Source: Anodontia alba (Eukaryota > Mollusca > Bivalvia > Lucinida > Lucinidae). From it: a stretch of DNA of 64,000 bases. Where the stretch lies: assembly GCA_964016985.1 (NCBI GenBank), contig OZ024829.1, forward strand, positions 73,974,110 through 74,038,109, read 5' to 3'. A model generated the notes under the pieces. The model saw nothing but the letters and a program-made list of their open reading frames with translations, searched no databases and was not told the origin of the DNA. Below are positions 34,910-47,146 of this stretch, piece after piece. Both the position numbers and the translations under genes were made by a program. Position 1 is the stretch's first letter. Every line of letters begins with the position of its first letter.

Positions 34910-36332
34910 TTGACTCTCGTTATCTCGACCCCTCTTATCTCGATCCTATCACTTATGTCGAACTGATTTCTAAGTCCCGATTATTTTCCTTATATATTTA
35001 TTGTATTTCAGCTTCGCGTATGTCGAACTACTTTTATGTCGACACTTCGGCTATCTCGTCCATCATTTTCAGTCCCTGAATATATTTTTCACAGTTTTTA
35101 CTACCGCGTATCTCGAACTCGGACCATGACGAAGGAAAACAAAATGTAAGATGCGGCGCCGCCGGTCTCTCAGTTAATGAAAGTCATAATAGGCCATTGA
35201 TAAATAAATCAATATTTTAATTTTCCCCTTTGTCCAGGTAATTACAAGCAACACAAACAATGTCTAAAATCCGTAATTATGAAATCACGTGCGTGTCGAG
35301 TCGGGTTTGACACGCGGCGCTCAACACCGTCTCGTGTCATTGATTTGTAAGATAAAAAGCAGCTCATAATAGTGTTATGGAAGATTAATCAACGAAGTTT
35401 CTTTAATTTATTGTTTAGTTATGCTCTTCACTTTTGAGTACTGTCCGTCTGAATGATATAGCGTCTTCAAGAAAAGTCAGTGCGCGACAGGTTCCGACTC
35501 AGATCAGCCTGTATTGAACATACTAGCTCAGTCTGAATCTTCGCTTGTTACTCTTTGGTCAGGCGGTGCTCTTTGGTAAGCCCAGATAAGGCTCATGCGT
35601 ATAATGGAAAATTCGTGGGCGTGCAGGCTGATCCGAGTCTTTGACAGTCGCACAGTCTTCTAATAGGAGTTGTCGTGCACGGCCTCAAATAGACGAATCA
35701 CACGTGGGTACCGATGTTAACCCTTCCGACCCTGTAGACTGATACGGATACCCGCACAAATAGTGTAGGTCCAGATGAGACGGCTCATAACGAGCTTTCT
35801 CTGCAGGATCTACAGTTTGCCGCGCTGAGAGGGTTCGTTTATGCCAGGGGAAATAAACCAAACTAGCTTACAGCTGCCGCTTAACATTGTAAGCGTTTTA
35901 TGCAAAAGCGGAAACCAGTCAACTCTTTATCGAGTCGTCTATGCGAAGGGAGCTAATCCAAACCAGTTCATAACGTATAGCTAACACAACCCGGAAACAA
36001 GTAATTTATTTATAGCTCACATGGAAATCCAAATTTGCAGGAGTATTAAAAGACAACAAGAGACGTTTGAAATTTATTATTATTAACATTTATTGATGAT
36101 ATTATTCCAAGAGAACTATTGCATCTCCTAAAACAAACAGTAACAATGCAAACTGAAGAACGCGTATATTATTTAAATTGCCATATACGTGTGCCTTCCA
36201 GCCACGTTTTGGCGAACAGAGGCGAACAGTCGTCATACATGTACCTATGACGTCACAGTTTGGTTGTCTCGAACTACTGATAACTCGAACATTTTTATCA
36301 GGTCCCGTGAAGTTCGAGATAACGAGAGTCGA

Positions 36333-36335
<3 letters not shown>
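34907..36335. mobile_element. Tigger/pogo-like non-autonomous element (1.43 kb)
   Basis: Left terminus CAGTTGACTCTCGTTATCTC (34907 on) and right terminus GAGATAACGAGAGTCGACTG (to 36335) are inverted repeats with one mismatch. The element is flanked by TA on both sides, as expected for TA-targeting Tc1/mariner/pogo elements. Subterminal copies of the motif (TCTTATCTCGATC, CTACTGATAACTCGAAC) are seen. No transposase frame lies inside. The pogo-type transposase at 29605 is a formal candidate to mobilise it, but I cannot link them by sequence. Confidence 0.88.

Positions 36336-36406
<71 letters not shown>
36336..36406. repeat. (TA)n tract, right of the MITE
   Basis: About 70 bp of TA repeats. 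The Ile/Tyr-repeat reading frames here are artefacts. Confidence 0.97.
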
Positions 36407-36411
<5 letters not shown>

Positions 36412-36639
36412 GCTAAGTATTATACTCTAACCTGTCGACTACAGTAACCGAACCCGCCTGGATTTCTTAAATATCTCGTATTTTAATTTGAAACCCCATA
36501 AAGTAACGTTTTTTTTTGTTTTTTTTTTTGTTTTTTTTTTTTTTTCACTTTAAAACCAGTTTGCGTTTATTAAAAAGTAGTAATTGGTACCATTTTTTAT
36601 GAATTACGACAGGCAAAAGTCAAGATGTTAAAGATACAA

Positions 36640-37290
36640 TACCGTTCCAATACATCCCACCAGCGCTCGCGGATCATCCCGGACATTTCGACGTCAACAA
36701 CGGACTGTAAGAGGGTAAAAAATAAAAAAAAAAATGTTTTATAACTTTTTTTATATTAGAGCTTTAAAATTGAAATGATACATATTTCATTACATTCTGG
36801 TTATTATTAGTTGAGATATTAAAGGCAATACACCACTCCCCATACATCCCGTACATTACATCTGGAACATCCCACCAGCGCTCGCGGATCATCCCGGACA
36901 TTTCGACGTCAAAAACGGACTGCAAGAGGGTAAAAAATAAATAATGATTTTTAATTTTCTTTTAGATAAGAGCTTTAAAATTGAAATGATACATATTTTA
37001 TTAAATTCTGTTAATTATTAATTGAGATATTATAGACAATGCACCACTACCCATACATCCCGGACATTGCATCCAGAACATCCCGGACATTTCAAAGTCC
37101 ATAATCTGCTTTAAAAGGATAAAAATTGGAAAATATTTTTTATTTATCATTGAGAATGGAGCTTAAATTTTCCAATGATACCAAGCTTATTAAATTCTGA
37201 CCACTACTAGCAGAGATATTGAGTGCAACGCACCACTACCCCATTCATCCCGGACATTACATCCCGAACATCCCGGACATTAGTGTGCAC
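36640..37290 (-). mobile_element. Naiad-related tandem array, inverted copy
   Basis: Reverse-complement copies of the ATGTCCGGGATGT repeat, about three and a half units of 180-190 bp (CATCCCGGACATTTC at about 36675, 36890, 37080 and 37265). The terminus GTGCACACTAATGTCC lies at 37275-37290, directly against the LINE that starts at 37291. Two units share an internal variant (CACCAGCGCTCGCGGATCAT). No leader or ORF is attached. Confidence 0.75.
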
Positions 37291-37306
37291 CCCTAAAGTC
37301 ACTATT

Positions 37307-38838
37307 CTAACACTCCTCGCCTATATAGCCAATGGTTAAACTCAGTGATATAGTTTCAGTATTGAATAATTTATGAAAATGATCAAACCACTTTTGATGG
37401 TTTATTTTCTCTGTGTTATCAATAGGAACAGACTCACGCTTTAATTCATCTATAATTTTCCAAGCCGCTTGTGGATCCTTTTCCAGTGCTTCATTCAACA
37501 TATTAATAAGATTTTCCTTAAATTTTCTTCTTTTAAATTTCGTTAATTTCTTATACTCTTTTAATTTTTTATAAAACATAATTCGTAGATAACTATTTGC
37601 CTTATTTCGATTAAATGAATTTTTTGCAGTTTTTAACTCCCTGAACATTTTACAGCAGTCTTTGTCATACCATTTTTTTATTAGTTTTGTGTGATTTCTT
37701 CTTTTTAATTTTAAACGTTTTCCTAGGCAGTGTCATGTCGCCCGCAGACACAATAACATCATTTATAGCATCAATGAAATTATCCACGCTTTGGACATCT
37801 GATACAGTAAAATTTTGAAGGTTAATAATCTTTTGATGAATTTCTGGAGAAGAGAATATTTCTTTGAATTTTATTTTAGAGCTTTCAGACCATATAAATC
37901 TGTCAGGGGCTAAACATTTCAAATTAGTATCATCCAAATATACGTTCTCATCATAACATAAATTAGAATTCAGTCTCAATTTTGCTGTTAACATACAGTG
38001 ATCAGAGAAAATACTTAAATCGTGAACCTTCATACTATGGACAACATTAGATAATGACCTACTGGCGATAAAAAAAGTCGACTGTGCTACTACCACGTGG
38101 TGTATGACACGTATACTGCCCCATCAGGTCTCCCAATGTGCGACCATTCAAGATATATAGCTGATTGTCAATGCATCTATCAATTAACCATCTGCCACTC
38201 TGATTTACAACATTGTTATCAAAACAAACACGCGGTAGAATAATATCAAATGCATCATCATGTGGAGTTGGTAAATGGCGTTCTTCCTCCTTTTGCATTA
38301 AATCTACACAGTTTCCCACTCTCGCATTCAAGTCACCACATATAAGTACTTTCCCTTTGCATGCAAAGTACTCAATCTGTTTTTCTAATTTTAACATAAT
38401 TTCTTTACTATTTACTTTTCCATAAGTGGAGCTTAAAGGTGGGATGTACACAAAAGCTATAAACAAATCATTCATCATTGGCGTGTGTTCCTTTTGGATA
38501 CGCAACCAAATAATGTCACTATCAGAAATTGGATCGAATTTATAAATATGTCTCATGGTCTCCTTTACAAGAACAGCAATTCCACCAGATGGCTTAAGGG
38601 CATTTTTATGCTTTGTTCTGTCTTTACGAAAAACATAGTACCCAGGAAGATTTATATCCACTGACTTATCTGCATGCGTTTCTAAAAGACCAATACAATC
38701 AGAAGATTTCAAAAGATCATTAACCCCAGGATCACGCAATTTATTACACTTTATCCCATGACTCTTATACTCAAGACCGTTGATGTTCCATGCACATATA
38801 GAAAATAAGTTAGTTACGGTCTGCCTCTTAAGACACAT
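37307..38838 (-). pseudogene. LINE ORF2, AP-endonuclease part (three frames)
   Basis: From M at 38838 the frame has the APE/EEP endonuclease signature: SICAWNINGL, GLLETHAD (catalytic Glu), GGIAVLVK, CGDLNARVG (catalytic Asp/Asn) and YTCHTPRGSSTVDFF. A T7 run near 38070 shifts the frame; the next frame continues IASRSLSNVV and SDHCMLTAKL (the SDH catalytic motif), ending at 37665. An A-run there shifts again into a basic linker (37648-37307) with KKLKEYKKLTKFKRRKF and WFDHFHKLFN. The domain is thus complete apart from two one-base homopolymer shifts. The RT that should follow is missing on this strand; a matching RT starts at 42146 on the other strand. Confidence 0.85.
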
Positions 38839-39083
38839 CGTTAGTTTTCATAATAAAGGATAGAGTGACAATAAAAAGGACGGTCAACACAAGTCAAAGA
38901 ACATATACACACAAATTTTCCATTAAAGTAGACCAATTAATTCAAAGCAGTTGTCATAAAGGTAACAATAGTGCTATTAAGCAACCATTTCATGTCATCT
39001 AATTACAATTAGGGACAAATATGAACATCTATTTTGTAAGATTTAATATATGAAAGTAACTTGATTCATATCCTAGATATTTT

Positions 39084-41952
39084 CTAATATCTATAATATA
39101 AATCTTTATCAAAGTCTCTGTGATATGAATCTGTACTGTCTTTATACCGTCTATCATAATGTGGCTTATTGTAATGCTCATCAAATCTATCACTATAACT
39201 CCATCCCCATTCATAAGAATAGTCTCTTTTATCACGTATTCTACTTCTACTTGAGTTTAGCCTCCCTCGGTACTTATTATATCTTTCTTCATTATTATTC
39301 TGTATATTATTGTATCTCCTCCGACCATCATACCGTCGTTCGTGGCTCCATCGTCCATCGCTTTGATGATCTGAATTTTTATGTCGGTTGTTGACATCAT
39401 ACCGATATCTTCTACTCTGATATTTTCCCTCTCCTTATTCTTGCTGATCTATTTCTCTTTGTTTAATATTAGTTTCTGTTTGGTTCAGTGAATTATCTAT
39501 TATTCGCTTGATGTTGTTTCTGAAGCTGGCCACTCCTCTGTAGGATAGGTGTATCATATCCTGTCTGTATAATGCTTTTTGAGGTACTCTTGTTCAGCAA
39601 GGTTGCTATGGTCAATAAACTGGACATCATTCTGGATTTCTCTCAGTTTCTTCTCACAGCTCGCATTAAGTATCGTGCTGTCTATAGCCACCTCCACTTC
39701 TCCTACAGGTATTATTTTAGACACTGCTAATTTTGCATCTGGTGCTTTTTCTCTGAGCTACCTTGTTGCTTCTATCATTGAATTGATACAAGACTCTGTA
39801 CTTTCTTTATCTCTAAAGTTGTTTATTCCCGCATGTATAATTATAAGTTTCGCGTTTCTTCTTCAGTATACTTTTCAATATCATGTATCTTTGGCGCTCT
39901 CAATCTTCTGACGTAAGTATGCGTTGACTTTCCCAACTCTCGCACATTTAATTGACCGGCAATAGAGTCACCAATAATGTATACCATCTTTTTCCTATCT
40001 GTTTCTCTTTCCTCATGCGTTACTCTCTCTTCTGCCTTCCTAGTGCTTGGGTTTATGGTGTCTTTGGTGTCATTTATTTCACTGCTACGTGTTTGTGGAT
40101 GTTCTTTGTTTGATGCAACAACCTTGGCAAATGTGATTTCAATATCATCATCCTCTCCGATAGCTGAATTCGCTTGCTGTTGTGATTGTTCAGAAGAAGT
40201 GTTGTTTTTAACTTCCCCATCAATAATTTTCTTTGGTTTTCTATTGATTGTGGAAAGTGTTGCCGCCTCTGAAATGGCGCTGATACCTTTTTCAATATCG
40301 ACTACTTGCTCTCTTGTCCGCCTGCTTTCATTTCTACCTTCTACGACAGCATCATATATTTGTTTTCCAATATTCTGAATTTGATCGCATTCTTCCTTAT
40401 TCTCTAAAACGGCTTTATCAACCTTTAGCTTCAAATCTGAGCAGGACGTTTGAATTGTATGTAGGGAAGATTTGAAACCATCAAGTTTACTGGAAACAGT
40501 CTTCTTCTCAATAGTTGCCTCTTGAGTAACAGCTGATAATGATGCAGCAAAGTTCTTTCGTTTGGAAGTGATCTCTTCTAGCTTCTTTGTTACATCTTGC
40601 TTGAATCTTTGGTCCTCTTCCCTTGGTTGATGCTCTGTTAAACCCTCATATTGACTACATTCTTTTCTTATCTCTGATGATATTTCTTGAGTAAAGGTGA
40701 GCAGAGATTTTTCAAGATTCTTCTGTTGTAGGGTGATTTCTTCAATCCTCTTTGTGATGTCTTGCTTGAATTTCAGGCTCTCTTCTCGAGACTGATTCAC
40801 TTCATAAAGAACCGCAGCCATAACAGTTTCCATGTTTTTCATTACTCGGATCAGCTGGTCGTTGTCAATTGATACCACTTGTTTATCTGGAATAATATTT
40901 TTCCTTGGGTGTGTCTGAGCATTCTCTTTGTCTATACAAGATCCATTAATACTACCTGGAACGGGCGTATCCGTTATTATTATTAAAAGGTAATCTTTTA
41001 CAGGTTTCCTTCTAGGGGTGGTGTTCAAGAGTTTATCACTGATTGTTTTCACGTCTTTCTGCAAGTGGTCAGATTTTTTAGATATTACAATCACTTTCGG
41101 CTGTTGTTTTGGGGCTGGCTGATTATCCTTGTGGGCAACTTCAACGCACTTCTGGCCTCTTTCTTGTTTAGTAGCTCCTTTTACCGCCAATTTGTCAGCT
41201 CCTTCGTTACCAAAAACGCCTCTATGTCCTGGAATATGGTTCCACGAGACAGATATTCTAGAACCATGAATTAACTGCAGCAACTGCATCCATTCTTCTC
41301 TGTTTTTGACAGGTTCATCATTTGCTGTTTTCCATCCGCTCTTGCACCACTGATCTGACCACTGGGTTATTCCAGATATGACATATTTGCTATCAGAATT
41401 GATAACTAACCTCTGTACATGGTTTTCTTGTGCTATCTGAATAGCTTTAATAGCCGCTTTTAATTCCGCTTTATTATTTGTAGGGTTTTCTTCAGGTGAT
41501 ATTGTGTAGCTCCCATTCCAAGGGTGATCAACTCCCCAAAACAAACCGTACCCGGCTTTAGCATTATTAGACCCATTTCGAACACAGCTTCCATCAATAA
41601 ATACTGTCATTGCCTCGCTCTCTTGATTCTTATACACAATTTCAACAAGTGTGGGAGCATACTGACATTTTACAGTTTCATCCAAACTAGCTGCATTAGC
41701 TATACATTCAGAAGACAATTGTTTTTCATACTCCGATTTTGATAGGGTGAGCTGACCGTCAAATACTCTAAAGTCGTAAAATCCAGCACTCTCCATCGCA
41801 GATTTTGCCTCACTATATGTGATATATCCCTTATATTTCGCATTTGCAAAGCCTAAAACGGAATCCCCGGCCTGTGGCCAATTTGTGTAAATACCAATTT
41901 CTCTTCCGTTGGAAACCGCATAAAAATTGTACTTCTGCCGTCCAGCGGGCAT
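39084..41952 (-). CDS. LINE ORF1: RNase H1-like + coiled coil + SGNH esterase
   Basis: The main frame (41952-39841, 703 codons) opens with an RNase H1 hybrid-binding domain (residues ~8-55: FYAVSNGREIGIYTNW, YKGYITYSEA). A full RNase H domain follows (~115-265) with all four acidic positions: VFIDGSC (D), NNKAELKAAI (E), INSDSKYV (D) and GNEGADKLA (D), plus WNHIPGHRG. Residues ~355-590 are predicted coiled coil, rich in Glu/Lys/Gln. Near the end, MVYIIGDSIAGQL is SGNH/GDSL block I. A one-base shift at about 39850 leads to a frame with IIHAGINNF and then HLSYRGVASF after another lesion, i.e. the rest of the esterase. An Arg/Asp/Tyr-rich tail ends at TAG 39084. Esterase domains are known in CR1-type ORF1p; a complete RNase H1 there is unusual. 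Confidence 0.8.
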
Positions 41953-42145
41953 GTTCAGTGCTGAATATCTTCAAAACCACAAAATGTCACGCTTGAATAT
42001 AATAATACTATACAATACATAAGATTATCATTCCTTTCAATCTTCTTTGATCATGTTTCTTTCCTTCCTGCCACTCTAATCCTTTTTTAAAAGCGTTTGA
42101 CGTCTCCGAAATTCAAAAAAACGTCCATGTTGTTTACCGGACGTC

Positions 42146-43998
42146 ACTATAGCCCAGGCATTTAATATCATTTTAAACACTGGTAGATTTCCAGAGTCTT
42201 GGAAAGAAGGAATAATAATTCCAGTTCATAAAAACGGAAGTCAGCTGGATCCTAATAATTACAGAGGAATTACTCTGAGTAGTTGTTTCAGTAAACTATT
42301 TTGTCATGTCCTAAATAATAGAATTTCTTCAGAACTAGAGAACATATCTTTTTTAAAGCCGGAACAGGCCGGTTTTCGTAAAAAATATCGAACTTCAGAC
42401 CACATGTTTGTTTTAAGAACTATTATTGATAAATATGTTTCAAACTCAAAAAATGGTAGTAAATTATTTGCTTGTTTTATTGACCTGAAAAAGGCGTTTG
42501 ATACGGTTTGGCATGCTGGTCTATTTAAACTACAAAAAGCTGGGATTTGCGGAAAGATATATAATGTAATAAAATCAATGTATAATAATTCTCATTCTAA
42601 GGTAAAATGTAAACATTTCATGTCTGAACCCATTGAAATATTGAAAGGTGTACATCAAGGAAATGTATTAAGCCCGTTGCTGTTCAATATATTTATAAAT
42701 GATATAGGTGACGATTTAACTGAGAATGCTGTTCCAGTTTTACATACATCTAGAATAAGTCATCTACTTTACGCTGATGACTTACTGTTACTGTCAACAA
42801 CTGAGGATGGATTACAGCATAACATAGATAGGGTTACTAGTTTTTGCAAAAAATGGGAGCTTTCAATAAATACTGACAAAACAAAAGTAATGGTTTTCTC
42901 CAAAAGTGGCAAAGCGAATGAAAAGTATGGCAAGTTTACTATTGGGCAAACACTGTTAGAAAATGTAGATCAGTATAAATATCTTGGAGTTGATATATCT
43001 GCTAATGGTAGATTCTCGATCGCGGAGAAAAACTTGAGCATGAAAGCAAGTAGAGCATTGTTTTCAATAAAGCAAAGTATTTTTGATAAGACAATAAAAC
43101 CATCTGGCGTTTTACGTATTTTTGATTCCCTTATTAAACCTATAGGATTATATGGCAGTGAAATATGGTTAGGATATAAATCATGTTATCAAAACAAGTC
43201 CATTGATGAGATGTTTGACATGTCTTTTAAATGTTATAACGAATTTGATAAAATATTGTTTGTCTTAGGAGTGCATTCTAAAGCTTCTAACTTTGGTGTA
43301 CTCAGTGAGCTCGGTCAATTTCCATTGATAATTTCCGTTATTACAAGTTGTATTAATTTTTGGTTACACACAGTTCAGTCAACTAGTGAGTCTCTGGTAT
43401 CAGAGGCATATTGGGAGCAATGTAATAACCCTGGTGTGAAGAGTATGTGACTATGCTTTGTAAAAAATGTTTTAACAGACCTGGGCTTCTCATATCTATG
43501 GGATAATCAATGTACTTTTAACACATCTGCTATACTCACATGTATAAAAAACAAATTAAAGGAAAGGTTTATTTCATATTGGGAAAAGCGTCTGATTTCT
43601 GATACTGGTATGGACAAATGAAGGACATATAAATTGATTAAACGTAAATTTGAACTAGAAAAATATTTAGAGGTTTTACCTGATAGAAAACAAAGGAAGG
43701 CTTTAACTGCATTTAGAATTAGTTCACATAAACTTCAGATTGAGCGTGGAAGATACTCAGGTAAAAAATAGAAGAAAGATTGTGTGCTACATGTAATGTA
43801 ATAGAAGATGAAATTCATTTATTTTGTGACTGTGTCAAATATATGTCATTACGCAATAATATGTATCAATATATATTTAATAGCAACGTTATTAGATTTA
43901 ATTCTCAAAAAGAACTGTTTATCCAATTAATGACAAGTACAGATGAGGCTGTTTTGAGATCCTTAGGTGTATTTATAAATGCATGTAATATTTCTTAA
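42146..43998 (+). pseudogene. LINE ORF2, reverse transcriptase and C-terminal zinc knuckle
   Basis: The frame is open from 42146 to the TGA at 43448-43450. It contains GRFPESWKEG, NNYRGITLSSCFSKL, EQAGFRKKY, FACFIDLKKAFDTV (catalytic Asp), GVHQGNVLSPLLFNIFIND, LLYADDLLLL (catalytic Asp pair) and YKYLGVDI: RT motifs in order. After the stop the frame is broken near 43620 and 43770, then reads CATCNVIEDEIHLFCDCVKY, a C-x2-C-x7-H-x3-C terminal knuckle, ending about 43998. It lacks the endonuclease, which is on the opposite strand at 37307-38838. The segment joining the two (roughly 80-100 codons) is missing, as often happens at inversion junctions. Confidence 0.88.
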
Positions 43999-44048
43999 CA
44001 TGACTCTTATGACTCAGGACTGGTGAGGACTGATGCCTTTTTCTCTCT

Positions 44049-44084
<36 letters not shown>

Positions 44085-44203
44085 AAATATTATTATGTTA
44101 TTGTGCTATTATGTATGTATGCCATGTTTATGTTTGTATTTACTTGCCATTAGCCCTTACAGGGTATAGCTGAGCATTCTATTCTATTCTATTCTATTCT
44201 ATT
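42146..44203 (+). mobile_element. LINE, 3' half (RT to 3' tail)
   Basis: Plus-strand continuation of the inverted LINE: reverse transcriptase, C-terminal domain, a 3' UTR with a long T-run (about 44050-44083), and a terminal (TATTC)n tail at 44178-44201. Simple-repeat tails are typical of CR1/L2/I-group LINEs. The junction with the inverted half lies near 42145, where ACGTCC, GGACGTC and GACGTC words cluster. Confidence 0.7.
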
Positions 44204-44466
44204 ATGCAATAAATCACTGGGCGGAAACGCGCGACGCTATCTGGCGCCTTTCCAACGTCATTTCGACATGCTGCTGACGTCAGTCTTAGTTTCTACGACG
44301 TTAGACGGTGTAACGTCGTTTTTCTCACTTCAACAACGTAAGAAATACATGTAAATGTCAGCGTTACAGTCAAAACTTTTGGCGGGATTTCTTTATTCGA
44401 TGGCGGAAAGTTTGAAAAATCTGAAGGATACAATAACCTTTTCTCGTTTTCTATGTGTTAGAATCG
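44204..44466. other. Short spacer, no gene
   Basis: GC-richer sequence with many ACGTC words (44240-44335). It contains AATAAATCACTGGGCGG (44207-44223), related to the arms of the inverted repeat that follows. Confidence 0.35.
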
Positions 44467-44636
44467 AAATAGATCAGCTCTTGTGCGTGATTTGTTGAGT
44501 AATAAATCACAGTTTGTCGGTCAGTTGTAAGAAGATAAATCACTCGCGCTCCGCGCTCGTGATTTGATCTATTTTACAACTGACCTCCAAACAGTGATTT
44601 ATTACTCAACAAATCACTGCTAGAGCTGATCTATTT
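44467..44636. mobile_element. 170-bp palindromic MITE
   Basis: AAATAGATCAGCTCT at the left and AGAGCTGATCTATTT at the right are exact complements. Inside, GTGATTTGTTGAGTAATAAA pairs with TTTATTACTCAACAAATCAC. The centre ATCACTCGCG/CGCGCTCGTGAT closes the hairpin. Almost the whole element folds back, with only small bulges. Confidence 0.9.
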
Positions 44637-44649
44637 CTTAACTGACCAA

Positions 44650-44816
44650 TTTATAAAAATAAGGGAGATAAAGCTAATCCTGACAATTATCGAGGAATTA
44701 CAATACTATGTTGTTCGGAAAATTATTTACATCTGTCTTGAACAGCAGAGTGAATAAGTATTTAGAAAGTATGAATTTACTTTGTGAAGAACAAGCGGGA
44801 TTTCGAAAAAATTACG
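44650..44816 (+). pseudogene. LINE reverse transcriptase fragment cut by the Naiad-related array
   Basis: Across frames the sequence gives KGDKANPDNYRGITIL and then EEQAGFRKNY, the N-terminal RT fingers of an APE-type LINE. It ends exactly where GTGCACACTAATGTCC begins (44817). It is a different copy from the LINE at 42146-44203. Confidence 0.75.
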
Positions 44817-45107
44817 GTGCACACTAATGTCCAGGATGTCCGGGATATATGGGGTAGTGGTGCGTTGCCCTTAATATCTCGACATGGTAGTCAGAATTCG
44901 ATAAAATTGGTATCATTTGAAAATTTAAGCTCCATTCCATTCTAAAAGACTGTTAGAAAACATTTTCCAATTTTTACCCGTTTGAGGTCGATTTTTAGAC
45001 TTTGAAATGTCCGGGATGTTCGGGATGTAATGTCCGGGATGTATGGGTAGTGGTGCGTTGTCCTTAATATCTCAACTTTTGGTCGTCAGAATTTAATAAA
45101 AAATAAA

Positions 45108-46298
45108 ACTGCAAGCCATGCACCATGCCCCGCCACAGGGACATATTCCCTATGCACTTCTGTAGTATAAGGGCTGAAAACAATCTAAGTTAAACATGAA
45201 GAGAAGCAATAAACAGTTATTTCATAACTCAAAAAACAAAAACAAAAAAAAACACCAAAAAGTCTAAGTTAAAAATACAATAAAAAGTGATAAAAAATAA
45301 TTTCAGGATTCTGAAAAACAATATGCATATCTTCAGACCATCCTAAAAGCGTGTGTAAAGTTTCAAAAGGGTCGGCCTGAGGAGGAGTTGCGCGTACAAG
45401 GTACATACTCCCTATACATTTCTGTAGTAATAGGGCTCAAAAAAAAAGTCTAAGTTAAAAATGCAAAAAATGTAATAAAAATTAATTTCAGGATTCTGAA
45501 AAAAACAATATGCATATCTTCAGACCATCCTAAAAGCGCCTGTAAAGTTTCAAAAGGATTGGCCTAAAACTGCAGGAGGAGTTGCGGGCAGAAGGTACAT
45601 ACTCCCTGTACATTTCTGTAGTATTAGGGCTCGAAAAAAGTCTAAGTTAAAAATGAAAAAAAAAAAAATGTAATAAAAAATAATTTCCGGATTCTGAAAA
45701 AACAATATGCATATCTTCAGACCATCCTAAAAGCGCCTGTAAAGTTTGAAAAGGATTGGCCTAAAACTGTAGGAGGAGTGCGGGCAGAAGGTACATACTC
45801 CCTATACACTTCTGTAGTATTAGGGCTCGAAAAAAGTCTAAGTTAAAAATGAAAAAAAAAATGTGATAAAAAAATAATTTCAGGATTCTGAAAAAAAAAA
45901 AAAAAAAAACAATATGCATATCTTCAGACCATCCTAAAAGCGCCTGTAAAGTTTGAAAAGGATTGGCCTAAAAGTGTAGGAGGAGTTGCGGGCAGAAGGT
46001 ACATACTCCCTATACATTTCTGTAGTATTAGGGCTCGAAAAAAGTCTAAGTTAAAAATGAAAAAAATGTGATAAAAAATAATTTCAGGATTCTGAAAAAA
46101 CAATATGCATATCTGCAGACCATCCTAAAAGCGCCCGTAAAGTTTGAAAAGGATTGGCCTAAAACTGTAGGAGGAGTTGCGGGCAGACGAGTAGTGGGGC
46201 CGCTGACGGACGGACGGATGGACGGATAGACGGACGGACACTCAAAATTTCAGAGGGTATAACATAATACCCCGCCAATTTTTTGGTGGCGGGGCATA
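45108..46298. mobile_element. Hairpin-ended element with five ~190-bp repeats
   Basis: Inserted in AATTTAATAAAA / TTATATCATTT of the surrounding array unit. Left end CACCATGCCCCGCCAC; right end GACGGACGGACGG tail, then ATACCCCGCCA...TGGCGGGGCAT hairpin. The core is five units with CAATATGCATATCTTCAGAC, CATCCTAAAAGCGC and AGGAGGAGTTGCGGGCAGAA. The end is the same type as at 9390-9416 and differs from the GCTCACC-hairpin elements at 13-26 kb. Confidence 0.82.
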
Positions 46299-46999
46299 AT
46301 TATATCATTTAAAAATTTATGCTCAATTCTAAAATATTATTGAAAATATTTTCCATTTTTTACCTCTTTGAGATCGATTTCGGACTTTGAAATGTCCGGG
46401 GTGTTCGGGATGTATAGGTAGTGGTGCGATGTCCTTAATATCTCTAGTTTTGGTGGTCAGAATTTAATAAAATTTATATCATTAAAAAAATAAGCTCTAT
46501 CCTAAACGGTTATTAAAATATTTTCCAATTTTTACCCCTCTGAGGTCGATTTCGGACTTTGAAATATCAGGGATGTCCAGGATGTAATGCCCAGGATGTA
46601 TAGGTAGAGGTGCGTTGTCCTTAATATCTCAATTTTTGATGGTCAGAATTTAATAAAAAAATTATATCATTTGAAAATGTAAGCTCCATTCTAAAAGAGT
46701 ATAAACATATTTTCCAATTTTTACCCCTTTTAGGTCGATTTTGGACTTTGAAATGTCCGGTATGTTCGGGATGTAATGTCCGGGATGTATAGGTAGTGGT
46801 GCGTTGTCCTTGATATATCAACTTTTGGTAGTCAGAATTTAATAAAATTTATATCATTTGAAAATTTAAGCTCCATTCGAAAAGATTATTAAGAATGTTT
46901 TTCATTTTTTACCCCTTTGAAGTCGATTTTAGACTTTGAAATATCCGGGATGTTCGAAATGTAATGTCCGATGTATGGGTAGTGTATCAAGTTTCAAGT

Positions 47000-47103
47000 T
47001 TTGTTCGATTCTTTTAGATTATCTTATGATAACAACATAAGGAGCAATACAATAGCAACCATTTTACAAGTTTATGGCAGCTTAAATGACTAGAGGAGAA
47101 TCG

Positions 47104-47146
<43 letters not shown>

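Larger units (their letters stand above)
37291..42145 (-). mobile_element. LINE, inverted 5' half (5'UTR, ORF1, ORF2 endonuclease)
   Basis: Minus-strand segment carrying, in LINE order, a 5' leader (42145-41953), ORF1 (41952-39084) and the endonuclease part of ORF2 (38838-37307). It stops before the reverse transcriptase. The RT half lies immediately next to its 5' end but on the opposite strand (42146-44203). Order and polarity match a twin-priming inversion of one LINE copy. Confidence 0.7.

Noticed and set aside
36178..36416. Proteins ending in Ile-Tyr repeats
   Set aside because: They are translations of the (TA)n tract and the MITE end.
39977..40378. Plus-strand 133-aa hydrophobic protein
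   Set aside because: Antisense shadow of the LINE ORF1 coiled-coil region.
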